From an uncultured Flavobacteriales bacterium (GTDB lineage: Bacteria > Bacteroidota > Bacteroidia > Flavobacteriales > Crocinitomicaceae): a stretch of 64,000 bases of DNA. The DNA lies in NCBI GenBank assembly GCA_946480085.1, contig CAMLHZ010000002.1:310001-374000 (forward strand). Direction: 5' to 3'. Numbering within the stretch: position 1 is the first letter of the stretch; each line of letters starts with the position of its first letter. The notes under the pieces are model-generated. The model was not told where the DNA came from and did not search any database. It saw only the letters and a list, made by a program, of their open reading frames with translations. This document shows positions 52,048 through 61,402 of this stretch, in pieces. The position numbers and the translations under genes were made by a program.

Positions 52048-53265
52048 TTAAAATTTAAAGAAACATTTCAATTGATTTCCATTGATTAAAGCACCTTGTT
52101 GTGCAGTTGCGTTTGAAGCATCAACTCTGTAAACGTGTGCTGTAAGTCCATCGTTGATTGAAACATATACTTTTCCGTTTTCAACCAGGAATGGTGTAAA
52201 GTATTGTCCTCCATGTAATGGAATACTTCCAACTTCAGAAACGGTTTGGTTGTAAATATCGATAACAACAATTTTACAAATTGGATTGTCAACAGTGAAA
52301 GCTCCCCAAACTGCTGCGTCGTTAGCATTTGGAACCACGCGCGCAACAATTTTTCCATTTCCTGCATATGCACCTGTTAACAGTTTGTAACCTTGTGCTT
52401 CAATGTTGAAGAAATAAGATTGATCAAAAGATGTTGCTCCGGAGTTGATTCTTAAAATTCCTGATGGTTTTGTAGCTTGAGTAAATCCTGCAGCCAAAGA
52501 GGAAGTGGAGAAGGTGTAGTGATTTCCGTTCTCATCCGTGATGATACATGGTGAACCACCGTAGTAACCAATTGGAGAAGTTCTTGCGTCTTTAAAAGTG
52601 GTTTGGTAAACCAATCCCGGGTAGGAGAACACACTTACGTATGCAGTATCTGTGCGATCTGTATCCCAGCTTGAACCGTGAAGCGGATAGAAAGAAACAT
52701 ACAATTTATCATTGTCAATAATTGAATGTGTTGGCCACATGTTCAATTGTGCTAATGTGTCATTATATAACGTGTACAACGGGTGTTGAACCGTGTTTGT
52801 AATCGACATAGAGGTTGGATTGATGGTTTGAATTTTTGTGTTGTAAGATCCACCACCCCAAGGCGCTCCAATTGAAAGTACATTTCCATTCGGCATGTTT
52901 GTTAGTACATCGGCACGTTCGTAAACAAAACTTCCCGATTCAGTAATTGCACCGTTGTTTACCGTGTAACCAGTACAAACCGTATTGGTGTAGTCAAATG
53001 AAAGGTATTTTCCTCCATTCGTTTTGTGGAAGTACATCCAGCCTTCTTGCTCAACGCCTGTTCCTGTTGCAGAGATTGTTCCCGACATCAAATCAGAAGA
53101 AGTCAATAAGTAATCTGCTTCAGCGCCACCGCTTTCTGCTGTTAATCCAACCACATATCCACTTGAGATTGCCGGTTCTTCTTCTGTTGTTTTTTTCTTT
53201 TTACATGAAGTGAAAAGAGTTCCTGTTGCAAGCGCACAGATTAAAATAAAACGTGTTGTTTTCAT
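52048..53265 (-). CDS. DUF4374 family lipoprotein
   Basis: A 405-aa lipoprotein (MKTTRFILICALATGTLFTSC, Cys21; a KKKK spacer follows). It shows the DUF4374 beta-propeller-like pattern: GYVVGLTAESGGAEADYLLT, DVLTNMPNGNVLSIGAPW, and PVQH/MWPTHSIID strands. DUF4374 proteins regularly accompany TonB-dependent iron or siderophore receptors as surface or periplasmic partners. It follows the receptor gene by 21 nt and precedes the terminator, so the two form one operon. Confidence 0.85.
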   Translation of the reverse strand: MKTTRFILICALATGTLFTSCKKKKTTEEEPAISSGYVVGLTAESGGAEADYLLTSSDLMSGTISATGTGVEQEGWMYFHKTNGGKYLSFDYTNTVCTGYTVNNGAITESGSFVYERADVLTNMPNGNVLSIGAPWGGGSYNTKIQTINPTSMSITNTVQHPLYTLYNDTLAQLNMWPTHSIIDNDKLYVSFYPLHGSSWDTDRTDTAYVSVFSYPGLVYQTTFKDARTSPIGYYGGSPCIITDENGNHYTFSTSSLAAGFTQATKPSGILRINSGATSFDQSYFFNIEAQGYKLLTGAYAGNGKIVARVVPNANDAAVWGAFTVDNPICKIVVIDIYNQTVSEVGSIPLHGGQYFTPFLVENGKVYVSINDGLTAHVYRVDASNATAQQGALINGNQLKCFFKF

Positions 53266-53286
53266 TCTTTTGAGATAAATAATTGT

Positions 53287-55644
53287 TTACTGCTTTGTTA
53301 AATAGTAGCGTAGTTTGATATTGAAACTTCGTCCTGGTTTTTGAACCCGGAAATTGTCGTAGCACAGAGCATCCAAAATATTCATGGCTGAAAGTGAAAT
53401 GTTGTATCGACCTTTATGAGAAGTGTACGTAATGGAGGCATTATTTACAAACTGACGAGGGATAATGAATTTTGAATCTGAACTACCCTGACTTTCCCAT
53501 TTTAAGAAGAACTGTTCTATCACAGTTGTATTCCAGTTAATTCCGAAGTGAGCTTTCTGCTTTCCGAATTCTTTTGTATTGAAAGTGATGGATGCATTTC
53601 CAAATAAGTAAGGCATATTCGGTAAACGATCTCCATACAATTCATCAGGTTGACCATTTGCCTTTAAAGAGGTATTGCGAATGCTTTGATAAGTGGCGTT
53701 CAGCTCAATAGAAAGCGATTTTTTGTATTTATAGCTGGTAGCAGCTTCAAAACAATGAATTTCACCATTTCCAAGATTTTGGTATTGAGAAAGAACCCCA
53801 ATCGCTACATTTCGAATCAGATTCGTTGGTAAACGGTACAAGTAATTCGACTCGAAATTGATAATGTGATTATTGAATCGTTTTCCAAACAAGAAACCAG
53901 CATTGATGTTTTGACTTTTCTCAGCAACAAGGTCAGGATTCGGTTGAAGAAGAAGTCCGTTTCCAAACAATTCATAACCTTCCGGTAAACGGTAAGTGTT
54001 TTCGTAAGAGGTCTTTACCTGAAAATTATTGAAAACAAAGTAACTTATAGCGGCACCAAAACCCGGCAACTGTTGCGAATTGGTAGCTTTACGAATCACA
54101 TTTTCATCTGTCTCTTCAATGTAAACTTCTTTATATAAAAGTGAATTCAAGCTGAAGTATTTTCCAAAAGCGTTTGCTGTTAGCTTGTTGTCGAGAAGTT
54201 TGATCTGGTAAGATAAACCAAGGAAATTCTTCATCAATATGTTTGGATCGTTGTAGGCAATTGGACTTACTGCTAGCGGGTCAGTACCAACTCTCTCCAT
54301 TCGGGAGAACGTATTGTTCAATGTGATTTGCTGGTTTCCACCCAGTTTATAACTCAATGTCGCTAAGGCCAATGTGTTCTGATCTGTAAAGGTGAACAAG
54401 GTTTTGTACCAGCTTATCTCACCTGAATTCTGATAAGTAAACTTTGACGTATAGTTTCCTGTCCAATCATATTCTCTTGAGCTTGTATCAACGTTTACCG
54501 ATTGAATATTACTGTAAAGCGCTGAAACACGTAAACTAAGATTATCTACGAAGAAATGGTTTTTCTCGTATTTCAATGTTGGAATGAATCCGTGATTTTT
54601 TGTAAATGCCTGACCAAAAACTTCGGTCATGTTAGCTCCATTCTGAATTTCCTTGTATTGTGCAGAACCAATTACTCCAATCATTAAACGATCAGCAAAA
54701 CGTTTATTGACAACTCCAATTTCCACATTTCCGGTTGCCGATTTGAACGCATCATTGAAACGTTCAACGGAAGTTGTGTATTCGTCTTTCTTGCCCGTTT
54801 GTTTGTCATACAAATAAGTATCAATTCTGAAATTGTTATCTGAATAATTGTAGAACGCACTTGCGTTTAACAAAAGGCCATTTTTAAACGCGTATCGACC
54901 AACAACACTTGTTTGATGCGTATTGAACGATCCGTATCCGTAAGAAATGTCTAAAAAATTCTTTGCCGCAGTGTTGGTCACAATATTCACTGCACCACCA
55001 AGAACATCTGATCCTAGATGAACCGGAACAACCCCTTTGTACACTTCAATTCGTTCCACATTATTTACCGGAACACTATTGATACTGTAAGCAGAACCTA
55101 AAACTTCTGTTGGTAAACCATCAACGAAAAAACGAACCTGATTTCCAGTGAATCCGCTTAAAGAAAAAACGAAATCGGATCCCAAACCACCAGTCTCTCT
55201 AATACGAACTCCGGTTGTTTGATTCAATACTTGATTTACATTCAGGTTTCTGCTTTGCAAAGGTTTCATGTCGATCGATTCCACTGCAAAAGGCTGTTCT
55301 TTAACCAATTCAGCTTTTGTTCTCACAATATCAACTTCAAGAAGCGTGTTACTCTCTAACACAATTTCGGGCAGGGCTAGAGTAGGAGCGTTGAGTGCAA
55401 AGCTTTGATGGTGTTTTTTATATTCAACTGAAGAAATAACAATGGTGTGTTTTCCGTAAGGAATGTCTTTCAACTCAAAATGACCTGTTGAATCGGATTG
55501 TGTACTTGTTTTTGTCCCTTCCAGGTAAACCAGTGCGTAAGAAACCGGAATTCCGTTATCGAGAATTGTTCCGGTAACTGTTCCTTTTTGAGCCATTGCT
55601 GTAATCGGAAGGGTTAAGAGCGCTATGATAGTCAGTAATTGCAA
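53287..55644 (-). CDS. TonB-dependent outer-membrane receptor
   Basis: A 785-aa receptor. Signal peptide to about AMAQ (19); a carboxypeptidase-regulatory-like domain (GTVTGTILDNGIPVSYALVY, to about 95) precedes the plug (about 110-220: DIVRTKAELVKEQPFAVESI, VNQVLNQTTGVRIRETGGLG, VDGLPTEVLG) and a 22-strand barrel ending YNISLSAMNILDALCYDNF...RYYL. The start is TTG; a TAG two codons upstream excludes a longer protein. It probably imports a metal chelate, as its DUF4374 partner and the upstream palindrome suggest. Confidence 0.9.
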   Translation of the reverse strand: MQLLTIIALLTLPITAMAQKGTVTGTILDNGIPVSYALVYLEGTKTSTQSDSTGHFELKDIPYGKHTIVISSVEYKKHHQSFALNAPTLALPEIVLESNTLLEVDIVRTKAELVKEQPFAVESIDMKPLQSRNLNVNQVLNQTTGVRIRETGGLGSDFVFSLSGFTGNQVRFFVDGLPTEVLGSAYSINSVPVNNVERIEVYKGVVPVHLGSDVLGGAVNIVTNTAAKNFLDISYGYGSFNTHQTSVVGRYAFKNGLLLNASAFYNYSDNNFRIDTYLYDKQTGKKDEYTTSVERFNDAFKSATGNVEIGVVNKRFADRLMIGVIGSAQYKEIQNGANMTEVFGQAFTKNHGFIPTLKYEKNHFFVDNLSLRVSALYSNIQSVNVDTSSREYDWTGNYTSKFTYQNSGEISWYKTLFTFTDQNTLALATLSYKLGGNQQITLNNTFSRMERVGTDPLAVSPIAYNDPNILMKNFLGLSYQIKLLDNKLTANAFGKYFSLNSLLYKEVYIEETDENVIRKATNSQQLPGFGAAISYFVFNNFQVKTSYENTYRLPEGYELFGNGLLLQPNPDLVAEKSQNINAGFLFGKRFNNHIINFESNYLYRLPTNLIRNVAIGVLSQYQNLGNGEIHCFEAATSYKYKKSLSIELNATYQSIRNTSLKANGQPDELYGDRLPNMPYLFGNASITFNTKEFGKQKAHFGINWNTTVIEQFFLKWESQGSSDSKFIIPRQFVNNASITYTSHKGRYNISLSAMNILDALCYDNFRVQKPGRSFNIKLRYYLTKQ

Positions 55645-55654
55645 AATCTATTTA

Positions 55655-55709
55655 TATTTAGTCTAAATAAAACTTGCGCAAAAGTACCCAGGCAATACAG
55701 TCATCACAA
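55655..55709 (-). promoter_or_regulatory. Promoter and operator-like palindrome of the TonB receptor operon
   Basis: Reverse strand -7 box TACTTTTG (55686-55679) with TTG 20 nt upstream (55709-55707). Just downstream, around the start of transcription, lies TATTTAGTCTAAATA (55655-55669), a 7+1+7 palindrome in the style of iron/manganese repressor (DtxR/MntR/Fur-like) sites. A second palindrome, AATACC..GGTATT (55709-55727), overlaps the -33 region. Confidence 0.6.
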
Positions 55710-55747
55710 TACCTAAACTTTGGTATTTTGATTTAACAGGGATAAAA

Positions 55748-55783
55748 AAAACAGCAATCCGTTTAGATCACTGTTTTCAATTT
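55748..55783 (-). terminator. Terminator of the TerB/FHA/ABCG operon
   Basis: Reverse strand AAAACAG / CTGTTTT outer stem with inner ATC/GAT, then TTTTTT; 20-60 nt after the stop at 55806. Confidence 0.75.
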
Positions 55784-55805
55784 CAAATAATATATAAAAC
55801 GGAGT

Positions 55806-58800
55806 CTAGTTTGATTTCTTTCTTGATGGAAGTTTAATCTTATTAAACATTTCCAGGAACAAACGGAACAAATCGTAGTATAGACAAATAATGAATGATA
55901 AACTCATTAACCAAAGTATAATGATGTTTGCCCAGAAAGTACTGATTTTCATTCCAAAGAAATACTTCTGATAAGAATAGAAAGGAGAATCTAAGAAACG
56001 TGTTCCTTTCGGATCTATATAAAGTGGATCGTCTTTTTGAAGAATCGCATCATCTGTAACTAAAGCTTTTTGAACTTCGGTTCTATTTGTAACAATATCG
56101 TTCAGACTTTCATTGGCAAATGTATTCTGACTTAACTGATACTCTTTATCACCAGATTTTGCAATCATTTTCTCAATTGCATCGGATGATTTATTGAAAT
56201 CTTTCCCAAATTGCTTTTTGAGCATACCCAGCCAACTACCAAGTTCTCCCTGAAGCTGACCTGTTGCGTCACCCGGTTTAATAGATTCTAGTGTAGAAAC
56301 ACATTCTTTACATTCGAAATCCCAAACATTAGTGACCTTTTCAACCTCATTTCCGAGAATTCGTGCGGCTTTTTCGTAATCGTCAGATTTTGATTTTGGA
56401 TTTGCCAAAACATCCAATTGCTTGTACATCTCCGGAATCCAGTAATCGCGCATCCAGGCACTATAACTTTTCTGTTGGTTCAGAACAAAATACTTGCTTT
56501 CATGTTCGTTGTCTTTTGCCTGAGTTACAGCCAAAGCTTCGTATGCCCAGCGTGAAGCCATAGCGTTTCCGATCCATGGAACTTCATTCGTATTCGCAAA
56601 GATCGGATTCAGTTTATCGAACTTCACAATTACACCTGAGAACAATAACTGCGGAATGATCAATAACGGAACAGTGATGTAAATTACTTTCGCCGAATTG
56701 AAACCAGAAGATATATTTAGACCAAGGACATTCGCCATACAAGATGTGGAGAAGAGAACAAGCCAATATTCAAGCCACATTCCCTGAATTTCCAGAATCA
56801 TGTTACCAACCAAAACAAATGTTGCCGACTGAATAGCCGAGATGATAAACATGATTAGTATTTTGGACCATAAGTACGATCCTCTTGATAAGTTCAGGAA
56901 GCTTTCGCGTTTCAGGATTTTTTTATCCTTTATGATTTCTTCAGCGGCAACTGTTAAACCTAAAAACAAGGCAACTACAACAGAAATGAATAAATACTGA
57001 GGAATGTTTTCGTTAGAGTAGAAGATATACTCTTCCACACCTTTTTCTGTGCGATTAAAGAATTTTACGAAGAAAGCCAGGATTACAGCTAAGGCCGGAG
57101 CTTCCAATAAATTGATCATCATGTACTGACGATTTGCCAATTTACTTAGTACATCTCGTAAAAAGAAAACTTTGAACTGCGCCAATTTACCGGCAATCGT
57201 TGAAGTTCCTTTTATAGGATCATTGATTTCTTCAATCGTATTCGCGCTTCTTTCTTTGGTGAAGCGATCATTCCATTCTTTCGGAGAAACCTTTCTGTAT
57301 TTGGTTTGATTTCCATATTCGTCCACAACCTTCGACTCAATGATGTTGAAGATCTGTTCCGGGTTTACGTTACCACAAATCGGACATTCCCGCTCATTTG
57401 CATTAACATGGTGAATATGTGTTTTGAAATAAACAACTGCATCAATCGGATTTCCGTCAAAAATTGGATAACCACCTTGATCTAATATCAATAGTTTGTC
57501 GAACATTTTGAAAATGTCGGACGACGGCTGGTGGATAACAACAAAGATCAATTTGCCTTTAAGAGCAAGCTCTTTGAGCATATCCATAATGTTCTCAGAA
57601 TCGCGTGAAGACAAACCAGAAGTTGGCTCATCAACAAACATTACTGCCGGCTCACGAATAAGCTCTAGTGCAATGTTTAAGCGTTTTCTTTGTCCACCGG
57701 AAATGGTTTTCTCTAAAGGTGAACCTACTTTCAGGTGTTTTACTTCTGATAAACCAATATCTGAAAGTAAATCAATTACTTTCTTTTTTACTTGTGTTTC
57801 ACTTAGTTCACTGAAACAAAGTTTTGCATTAAAGTATAAGTTCTGAAATACGGAAAGTTCCTCTATCAACAGGTCGTCTTGTGAAACAAAACCAATTACA
57901 CCTTCCAATTTTGATTTCTCCTTGTGTAGATCAACGCCGTTAATTTTAACCGATCCAACAGATGGAGAATAGTTTCCATTTAAAACATTCAGGAAAGTGG
58001 ATTTACCAGCCCCTGAACCGCCCATAACTCCGATCAATTTTCCACTTTGTTCAGTAAAATTGATCTCATGTAAACCAATTTTTCCGCTTTTGAAGAAAAA
58101 CTGCATGTTCTCCACCTTAAAAGTCAAAGGCTCCAGATTCAAGTCGTGTAGATATCTGGAAATTACATCGGAGTAATAAATAGGTGAACTTTTGGACGTA
58201 CGAATAGTAGATCCCTGGTTCAAAATATGATTTCTTTCGTTTGAAACCGTTTGTCCGTTCAATGTGATCTCATCATTTCCAAAATACCTTAAGAAAATGA
58301 TATTGATACTTTCCATTCGAACGATGCGAATCAAACCATCGATTCCAGGATGAACGTACAGCTTAGCTTGATTCAGCGCCAGATCACGTGAAGAAATGTA
58401 CATGAAACAATCGTCATCAAGCACATTTGAAGCTGGCTCTTCAATGAAACTCTTGAGCTGTAAATATTCTTTCTCTGAAATGTTGAATGATTCAGCTACT
58501 GTATGAACGAATTCTTGTTCCTGATCGTGTACTTGCTCGTTTGCATGAATAAATTCAAAGATTCGAAGAAGTACGATCATCTTTTGACGCTGCGTAAGTT
58601 CTTCGTTGATCTGAGAACAAATTCTTAGAACCTTTACAGAATTAACAGATGTACGCTTTCTTTCACCATCTTTCTTTGCAGATCCGGCATGGTGTACAGA
58701 AAGGAATTCCTCGAAAAGAACAAGGTACTTTTGAATGAGTGCTTCATTTAATTCTGAACGTAGAAATCCTTCAACGATTCTGCGTCCGTTTGAAGAAGCA

Positions 58801-58889
58801 ACTGCTTCAGGTGATGAATCTGTAACTTCGTCTACTTTAGCGATGATGGCAAATAATTGCATCAACGCACGTAGTATGCGCTCACTCAT
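55806..58889 (-). CDS. Fusion protein: TerB-like helical domain, FHA-like domain, ABCG-type ATPase and ABC-2 permease
   Basis: A 1027-aa membrane protein. Residues 1-150 are helical and acidic, like TerB/tellurite-resistance-associated domains; about 165-250 look like a degenerate FHA domain (ITLNGQTV, then STIRTSKSSPIYYSD); 255-490 is an ABC ATPase with Walker A GGSGAGKST (290-298), signature SGGQRKR (397-403), Walker B VMFVDE (416-421) and H-loop His453 (VIHQPSSD). A CPIC pair (502-505) follows. About 590-755 hold five membrane helices, then a large loop (760-985) with a second CX2C (860-863) and a final helix. The order NBD-TMD matches ABCG exporters. It ends an operon with two exported proteins. 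Substrate unknown. Confidence 0.85.
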   Translation of the reverse strand: MSERILRALMQLFAIIAKVDEVTDSSPEAVASSNGRRIVEGFLRSELNEALIQKYLVLFEEFLSVHHAGSAKKDGERKRTSVNSVKVLRICSQINEELTQRQKMIVLLRIFEFIHANEQVHDQEQEFVHTVAESFNISEKEYLQLKSFIEEPASNVLDDDCFMYISSRDLALNQAKLYVHPGIDGLIRIVRMESINIIFLRYFGNDEITLNGQTVSNERNHILNQGSTIRTSKSSPIYYSDVISRYLHDLNLEPLTFKVENMQFFFKSGKIGLHEINFTEQSGKLIGVMGGSGAGKSTFLNVLNGNYSPSVGSVKINGVDLHKEKSKLEGVIGFVSQDDLLIEELSVFQNLYFNAKLCFSELSETQVKKKVIDLLSDIGLSEVKHLKVGSPLEKTISGGQRKRLNIALELIREPAVMFVDEPTSGLSSRDSENIMDMLKELALKGKLIFVVIHQPSSDIFKMFDKLLILDQGGYPIFDGNPIDAVVYFKTHIHHVNANERECPICGNVNPEQIFNIIESKVVDEYGNQTKYRKVSPKEWNDRFTKERSANTIEEINDPIKGTSTIAGKLAQFKVFFLRDVLSKLANRQYMMINLLEAPALAVILAFFVKFFNRTEKGVEEYIFYSNENIPQYLFISVVVALFLGLTVAAEEIIKDKKILKRESFLNLSRGSYLWSKILIMFIISAIQSATFVLVGNMILEIQGMWLEYWLVLFSTSCMANVLGLNISSGFNSAKVIYITVPLLIIPQLLFSGVIVKFDKLNPIFANTNEVPWIGNAMASRWAYEALAVTQAKDNEHESKYFVLNQQKSYSAWMRDYWIPEMYKQLDVLANPKSKSDDYEKAARILGNEVEKVTNVWDFECKECVSTLESIKPGDATGQLQGELGSWLGMLKKQFGKDFNKSSDAIEKMIAKSGDKEYQLSQNTFANESLNDIVTNRTEVQKALVTDDAILQKDDPLYIDPKGTRFLDSPFYSYQKYFFGMKISTFWANIIILWLMSLSFIICLYYDLFRLFLEMFNKIKLPSRKKSN

Positions 58890-58910
58890 GTGTTAGTTCT
58901 CGGGGTAGTT

Positions 58911-59336
58911 TTATCGTTTAAAGCCAATCATCATAATTGCACATCCTGTAACTTTTTTGTCTAAGTCAAGCTCAGTTTCAATGGTTACAGGAATAGTTGT
59001 AGGAACCTTAAAGTCCCAGTATGATGAGTTTTTATATTTTCTGTTTGTAAATAGTACATTTCCATCTACATCTTTAACAGTAAAAATCACATAAGCATCA
59101 TCTGTACCGGCAGTACAAGCAATTCTGTATGTTGTTCCACCGTAAAAAGTGGTAGTAAACTCTGCTTTTTGACGATCTAATAATGCGGTGTAAACCTGAC
59201 CATCTGATACAAAATCACCTTTTTTACCTTTTAAAATTTTCTCACATTCTTTAACCAATGCATCACAAGTAGTTTGAGCATATGTTGCAGATGTCATTCC
59301 GATTACTGCAATGAACAGTATTAAAAACTTTTTCAT
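58911..59336 (-). CDS. Small secreted protein
   Basis: A 141-aa exported protein: signal peptide MKKFLILFIAVIGMTSATYAQ, then a beta-rich domain (KAEFTTTFYGGTTYRIACTA, DAYVIFTVKDVDGNVLFTN, VTIETELDLDKKVTGCAIM). The family is not recognised. It sits between a lipoprotein and the ABCG fusion gene with short gaps (10 and 21 nt), so it probably works with that transporter in the envelope. Confidence 0.7.
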   Translation of the reverse strand: MKKFLILFIAVIGMTSATYAQTTCDALVKECEKILKGKKGDFVSDGQVYTALLDRQKAEFTTTFYGGTTYRIACTAGTDDAYVIFTVKDVDGNVLFTNRKYKNSSYWDFKVPTTIPVTIETELDLDKKVTGCAIMMIGFKR

Positions 59337-59346
59337 GTTTGTCTAA

Positions 59347-60234
59347 TTATTCAGTGATTTTATCTCTAATGCTTCCAATTTTCTGGTAGATGAAGTTTAA
59401 GGTATTTGTCTCCACTTCAACAGATGTTTTGTGACGAAGTACCGTTAACTTTTTCTTAGCATCAGTTTTCGGTTGAACGTACTCGTAATTCATTTCAACA
59501 TTGTCGAAATAACTTTTCAAGTCCTTCATATCAGAAACCAACTCATCGAATTTTCCACCCTTATTGTAAGTGTTAAGGATATCGATAATTGAATTCAATG
59601 TTTCTTTTTGCTCACCAATACGTGATAAAATTTTCGAGTTGTTTGCTTCTTTATTGATTTCACAAGCCAGGTACATTGACTCGATCCAACCTCCAACAAG
59701 GATTAATGCTGAAACAGGTTTTCTTTCATTCAATTTCAAGTAACTGTCTGCTTTTTTGAAAGCATCAGAAACAATTACCATCATCGAATCTTTGTTTGTA
59801 CTGTTCTTTTCAAATCTCGACATAAAGTTCTTGTCGAATGCACTTTCCAAACCTAAAGAAGCTGTTAGTTTTTCTACAGTAGAAAGGTATTGTAACGATA
59901 AACTGTTTTGTTTGTAAATAGAGATATATCCAAGATCAGTTCCGTAAACACCTAAATTCAGTGCTTTTTGCATTTCAGAACTATAGCCTTCAAGATTTTC
60001 CAAAGGATTTAATAGATCTGCTTTAAACGGAGCTTTCACTTCTTCAAGTAACAAAGCTGTTTGCATTGGAGAAGGAATAGAGAAGATCTTTCCATCAAAA
60101 CTAGTGTTCAACGCACTGTTCGGATCTCTGACTTCTTTGTCTATTTCTTTCTTCGCGGTATCATCGCCGGATCCACATCCAACAGTTAATCCTAACAATA
60201 AACCTGCTCCCAGGAAGATATGACTTGTTTTCAT
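59347..60234 (-). CDS. Uncharacterised lipoprotein, first gene of the TerB/FHA/ABCG operon
   Basis: A 295-aa lipoprotein (MKTSHIFLGAGLLLGLTVGC, Cys20). The rest is mostly alpha-helical (EGYSSEMQKALNLGVYGTDL, QYLSTVEKLTASLGLESAF, KADSYLKLNERKPVSALILVGGWIESMYL). I recognise it only as a family common in Bacteroidota. A TATTTTCG (60261-60268) variant -7 box lies 26 nt upstream. Role may be to bridge the transporter and outer membrane (inference). Confidence 0.65.
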   Translation of the reverse strand: MKTSHIFLGAGLLLGLTVGCGSGDDTAKKEIDKEVRDPNSALNTSFDGKIFSIPSPMQTALLLEEVKAPFKADLLNPLENLEGYSSEMQKALNLGVYGTDLGYISIYKQNSLSLQYLSTVEKLTASLGLESAFDKNFMSRFEKNSTNKDSMMVIVSDAFKKADSYLKLNERKPVSALILVGGWIESMYLACEINKEANNSKILSRIGEQKETLNSIIDILNTYNKGGKFDELVSDMKDLKSYFDNVEMNYEYVQPKTDAKKKLTVLRHKTSVEVETNTLNFIYQKIGSIRDKITE

Positions 60235-60375
60235 AGCAATTAAGTAATCGTTATTTATTACGAAAATAGTTAAAATTCGATAAGTATTCCTTTTCAGTCG
60301 TTAAATGTTCAATTACCAACTTCAAAAAGTACTTTTCAACTTAAAAATCACACACGATTAAGTTCATTTTACTAC

Positions 60376-60383
60376 TATCTTTG
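60376..60383 (+). promoter_or_regulatory. -7 box for hemB
   Basis: TATCTTTG, 13 nt before the ATG at 60397. Confidence 0.55.
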
Positions 60384-60396
60384 TCAAAAAAACAGC

Positions 60397-61365
60397 ATGA
60401 ATATTCGTCCAAGAAGAAACAGAAAAAGTAGTGCAATTCGCGCAATGGTTGAAGAAACTCAATTGGGACCTCAACATTTGATTTATCCGATTTTCTTAAA
60501 GGATGGAAAGAATATTAAGGAAGAAGTTTCTTCCCTTCCGGGTAATTACCGTTGGAGTTTGGATCAGCTGCTTCCTGAATTTGAAAAATGGATGAATCTT
60601 GGAATTCATACGTTCGATTTATTTCCTGCTGTTGACGAAGCTTTGAAAGACCAAATTGGAAGTTATTCATATGCTGATGAGAATTTCTATTTACACGTTA
60701 TTCGCACCCTGAAAGAGAAGTTTCCGGAGGCGGTTTTGATGTCGGATGTTGCATTGGATCCGTATTCTTCCGACGGACATGATGGCTTGGTGATTGACGG
60801 TAAAATTGTAAATGATCCGACTTTAGAAATTCTTGGTAGAATGTCGGTCGCGCAAGCGCAGGCTGGAATTGATATCATCGGACCATCAGACATGATGGAC
60901 GGTAGAGTAGGTTTTATACGAGATGAACTGGATATGGCTGGATTTCAGGATGTTTCGATTATGTCATATACTGCGAAATATGCGAGTGCTTTTTACGGAC
61001 CTTTCCGTGATGCATTGAATTCTGCACCAAAATCAGGCGACAAGAAGACTTACCAAATGAATCCGGCAAATAAGCGTGAAGCTTTGATTGAAGCGGAATT
61101 GGATGTTGCTGAAGGTGCAGATTTCATTATGGTGAAACCGGCACTTTGTTATTTGGATATCATTCACTTATTGAAAGAAAACTTTGCAACCCCGGTTACA
61201 GCTTACAATGTGAGTGGTGAATGTGCAATGGTATACGCAGCCGCAAAAAACGGTTGGATCGATTATGATAGAGCTGTAATGGAAATGTTGTTGAGCATCC
61301 GCAGAGCAGGAGCAGATGGAATTCTGACTTACTTTGCACCGCATGCAGCACAATTGATGAAATAA
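60397..61365 (+). CDS. hemB: Porphobilinogen synthase (delta-aminolevulinic acid dehydratase)
   Basis: A 322-aa enzyme joining two 5-aminolevulinate molecules in haem synthesis. Schiff-base lysines Lys194 (SYTAKYASAFYGPFRDA) and Lys247 (FIMVKPALCYLDI) are present, with PSDMMDGRVGFIRD. The active-site zinc cysteine cluster is replaced: DVALDPYSSDGHDG (117-130) has Ala119, Asp121 and Asp129 in place of the Cys ligands, indicating the zinc-independent (Mg/K-type) class. Monocistronic with a palindromic terminator. Confidence 0.96.
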   Translation: MNIRPRRNRKSSAIRAMVEETQLGPQHLIYPIFLKDGKNIKEEVSSLPGNYRWSLDQLLPEFEKWMNLGIHTFDLFPAVDEALKDQIGSYSYADENFYLHVIRTLKEKFPEAVLMSDVALDPYSSDGHDGLVIDGKIVNDPTLEILGRMSVAQAQAGIDIIGPSDMMDGRVGFIRDELDMAGFQDVSIMSYTAKYASAFYGPFRDALNSAPKSGDKKTYQMNPANKREALIEAELDVAEGADFIMVKPALCYLDIIHLLKENFATPVTAYNVSGECAMVYAAAKNGWIDYDRAVMEMLLSIRRAGADGILTYFAPHAAQLMK

Positions 61366-61370
61366 TTACC

Positions 61371-61402
61371 AATGACTAATTAGTAATTACTAATTAGTCA
61401 TT
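61371..61402. terminator. 32-bp perfect palindrome acting as bidirectional terminator
   Basis: Arms AATGACTAATTAGTAA and TTACTAATTAGTCATT without a loop spacer, lying between hemB and the convergent VOC gene and containing the latter's stop codon (61398-61400). T runs follow on the + side (TTTTTT). Confidence 0.8.
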
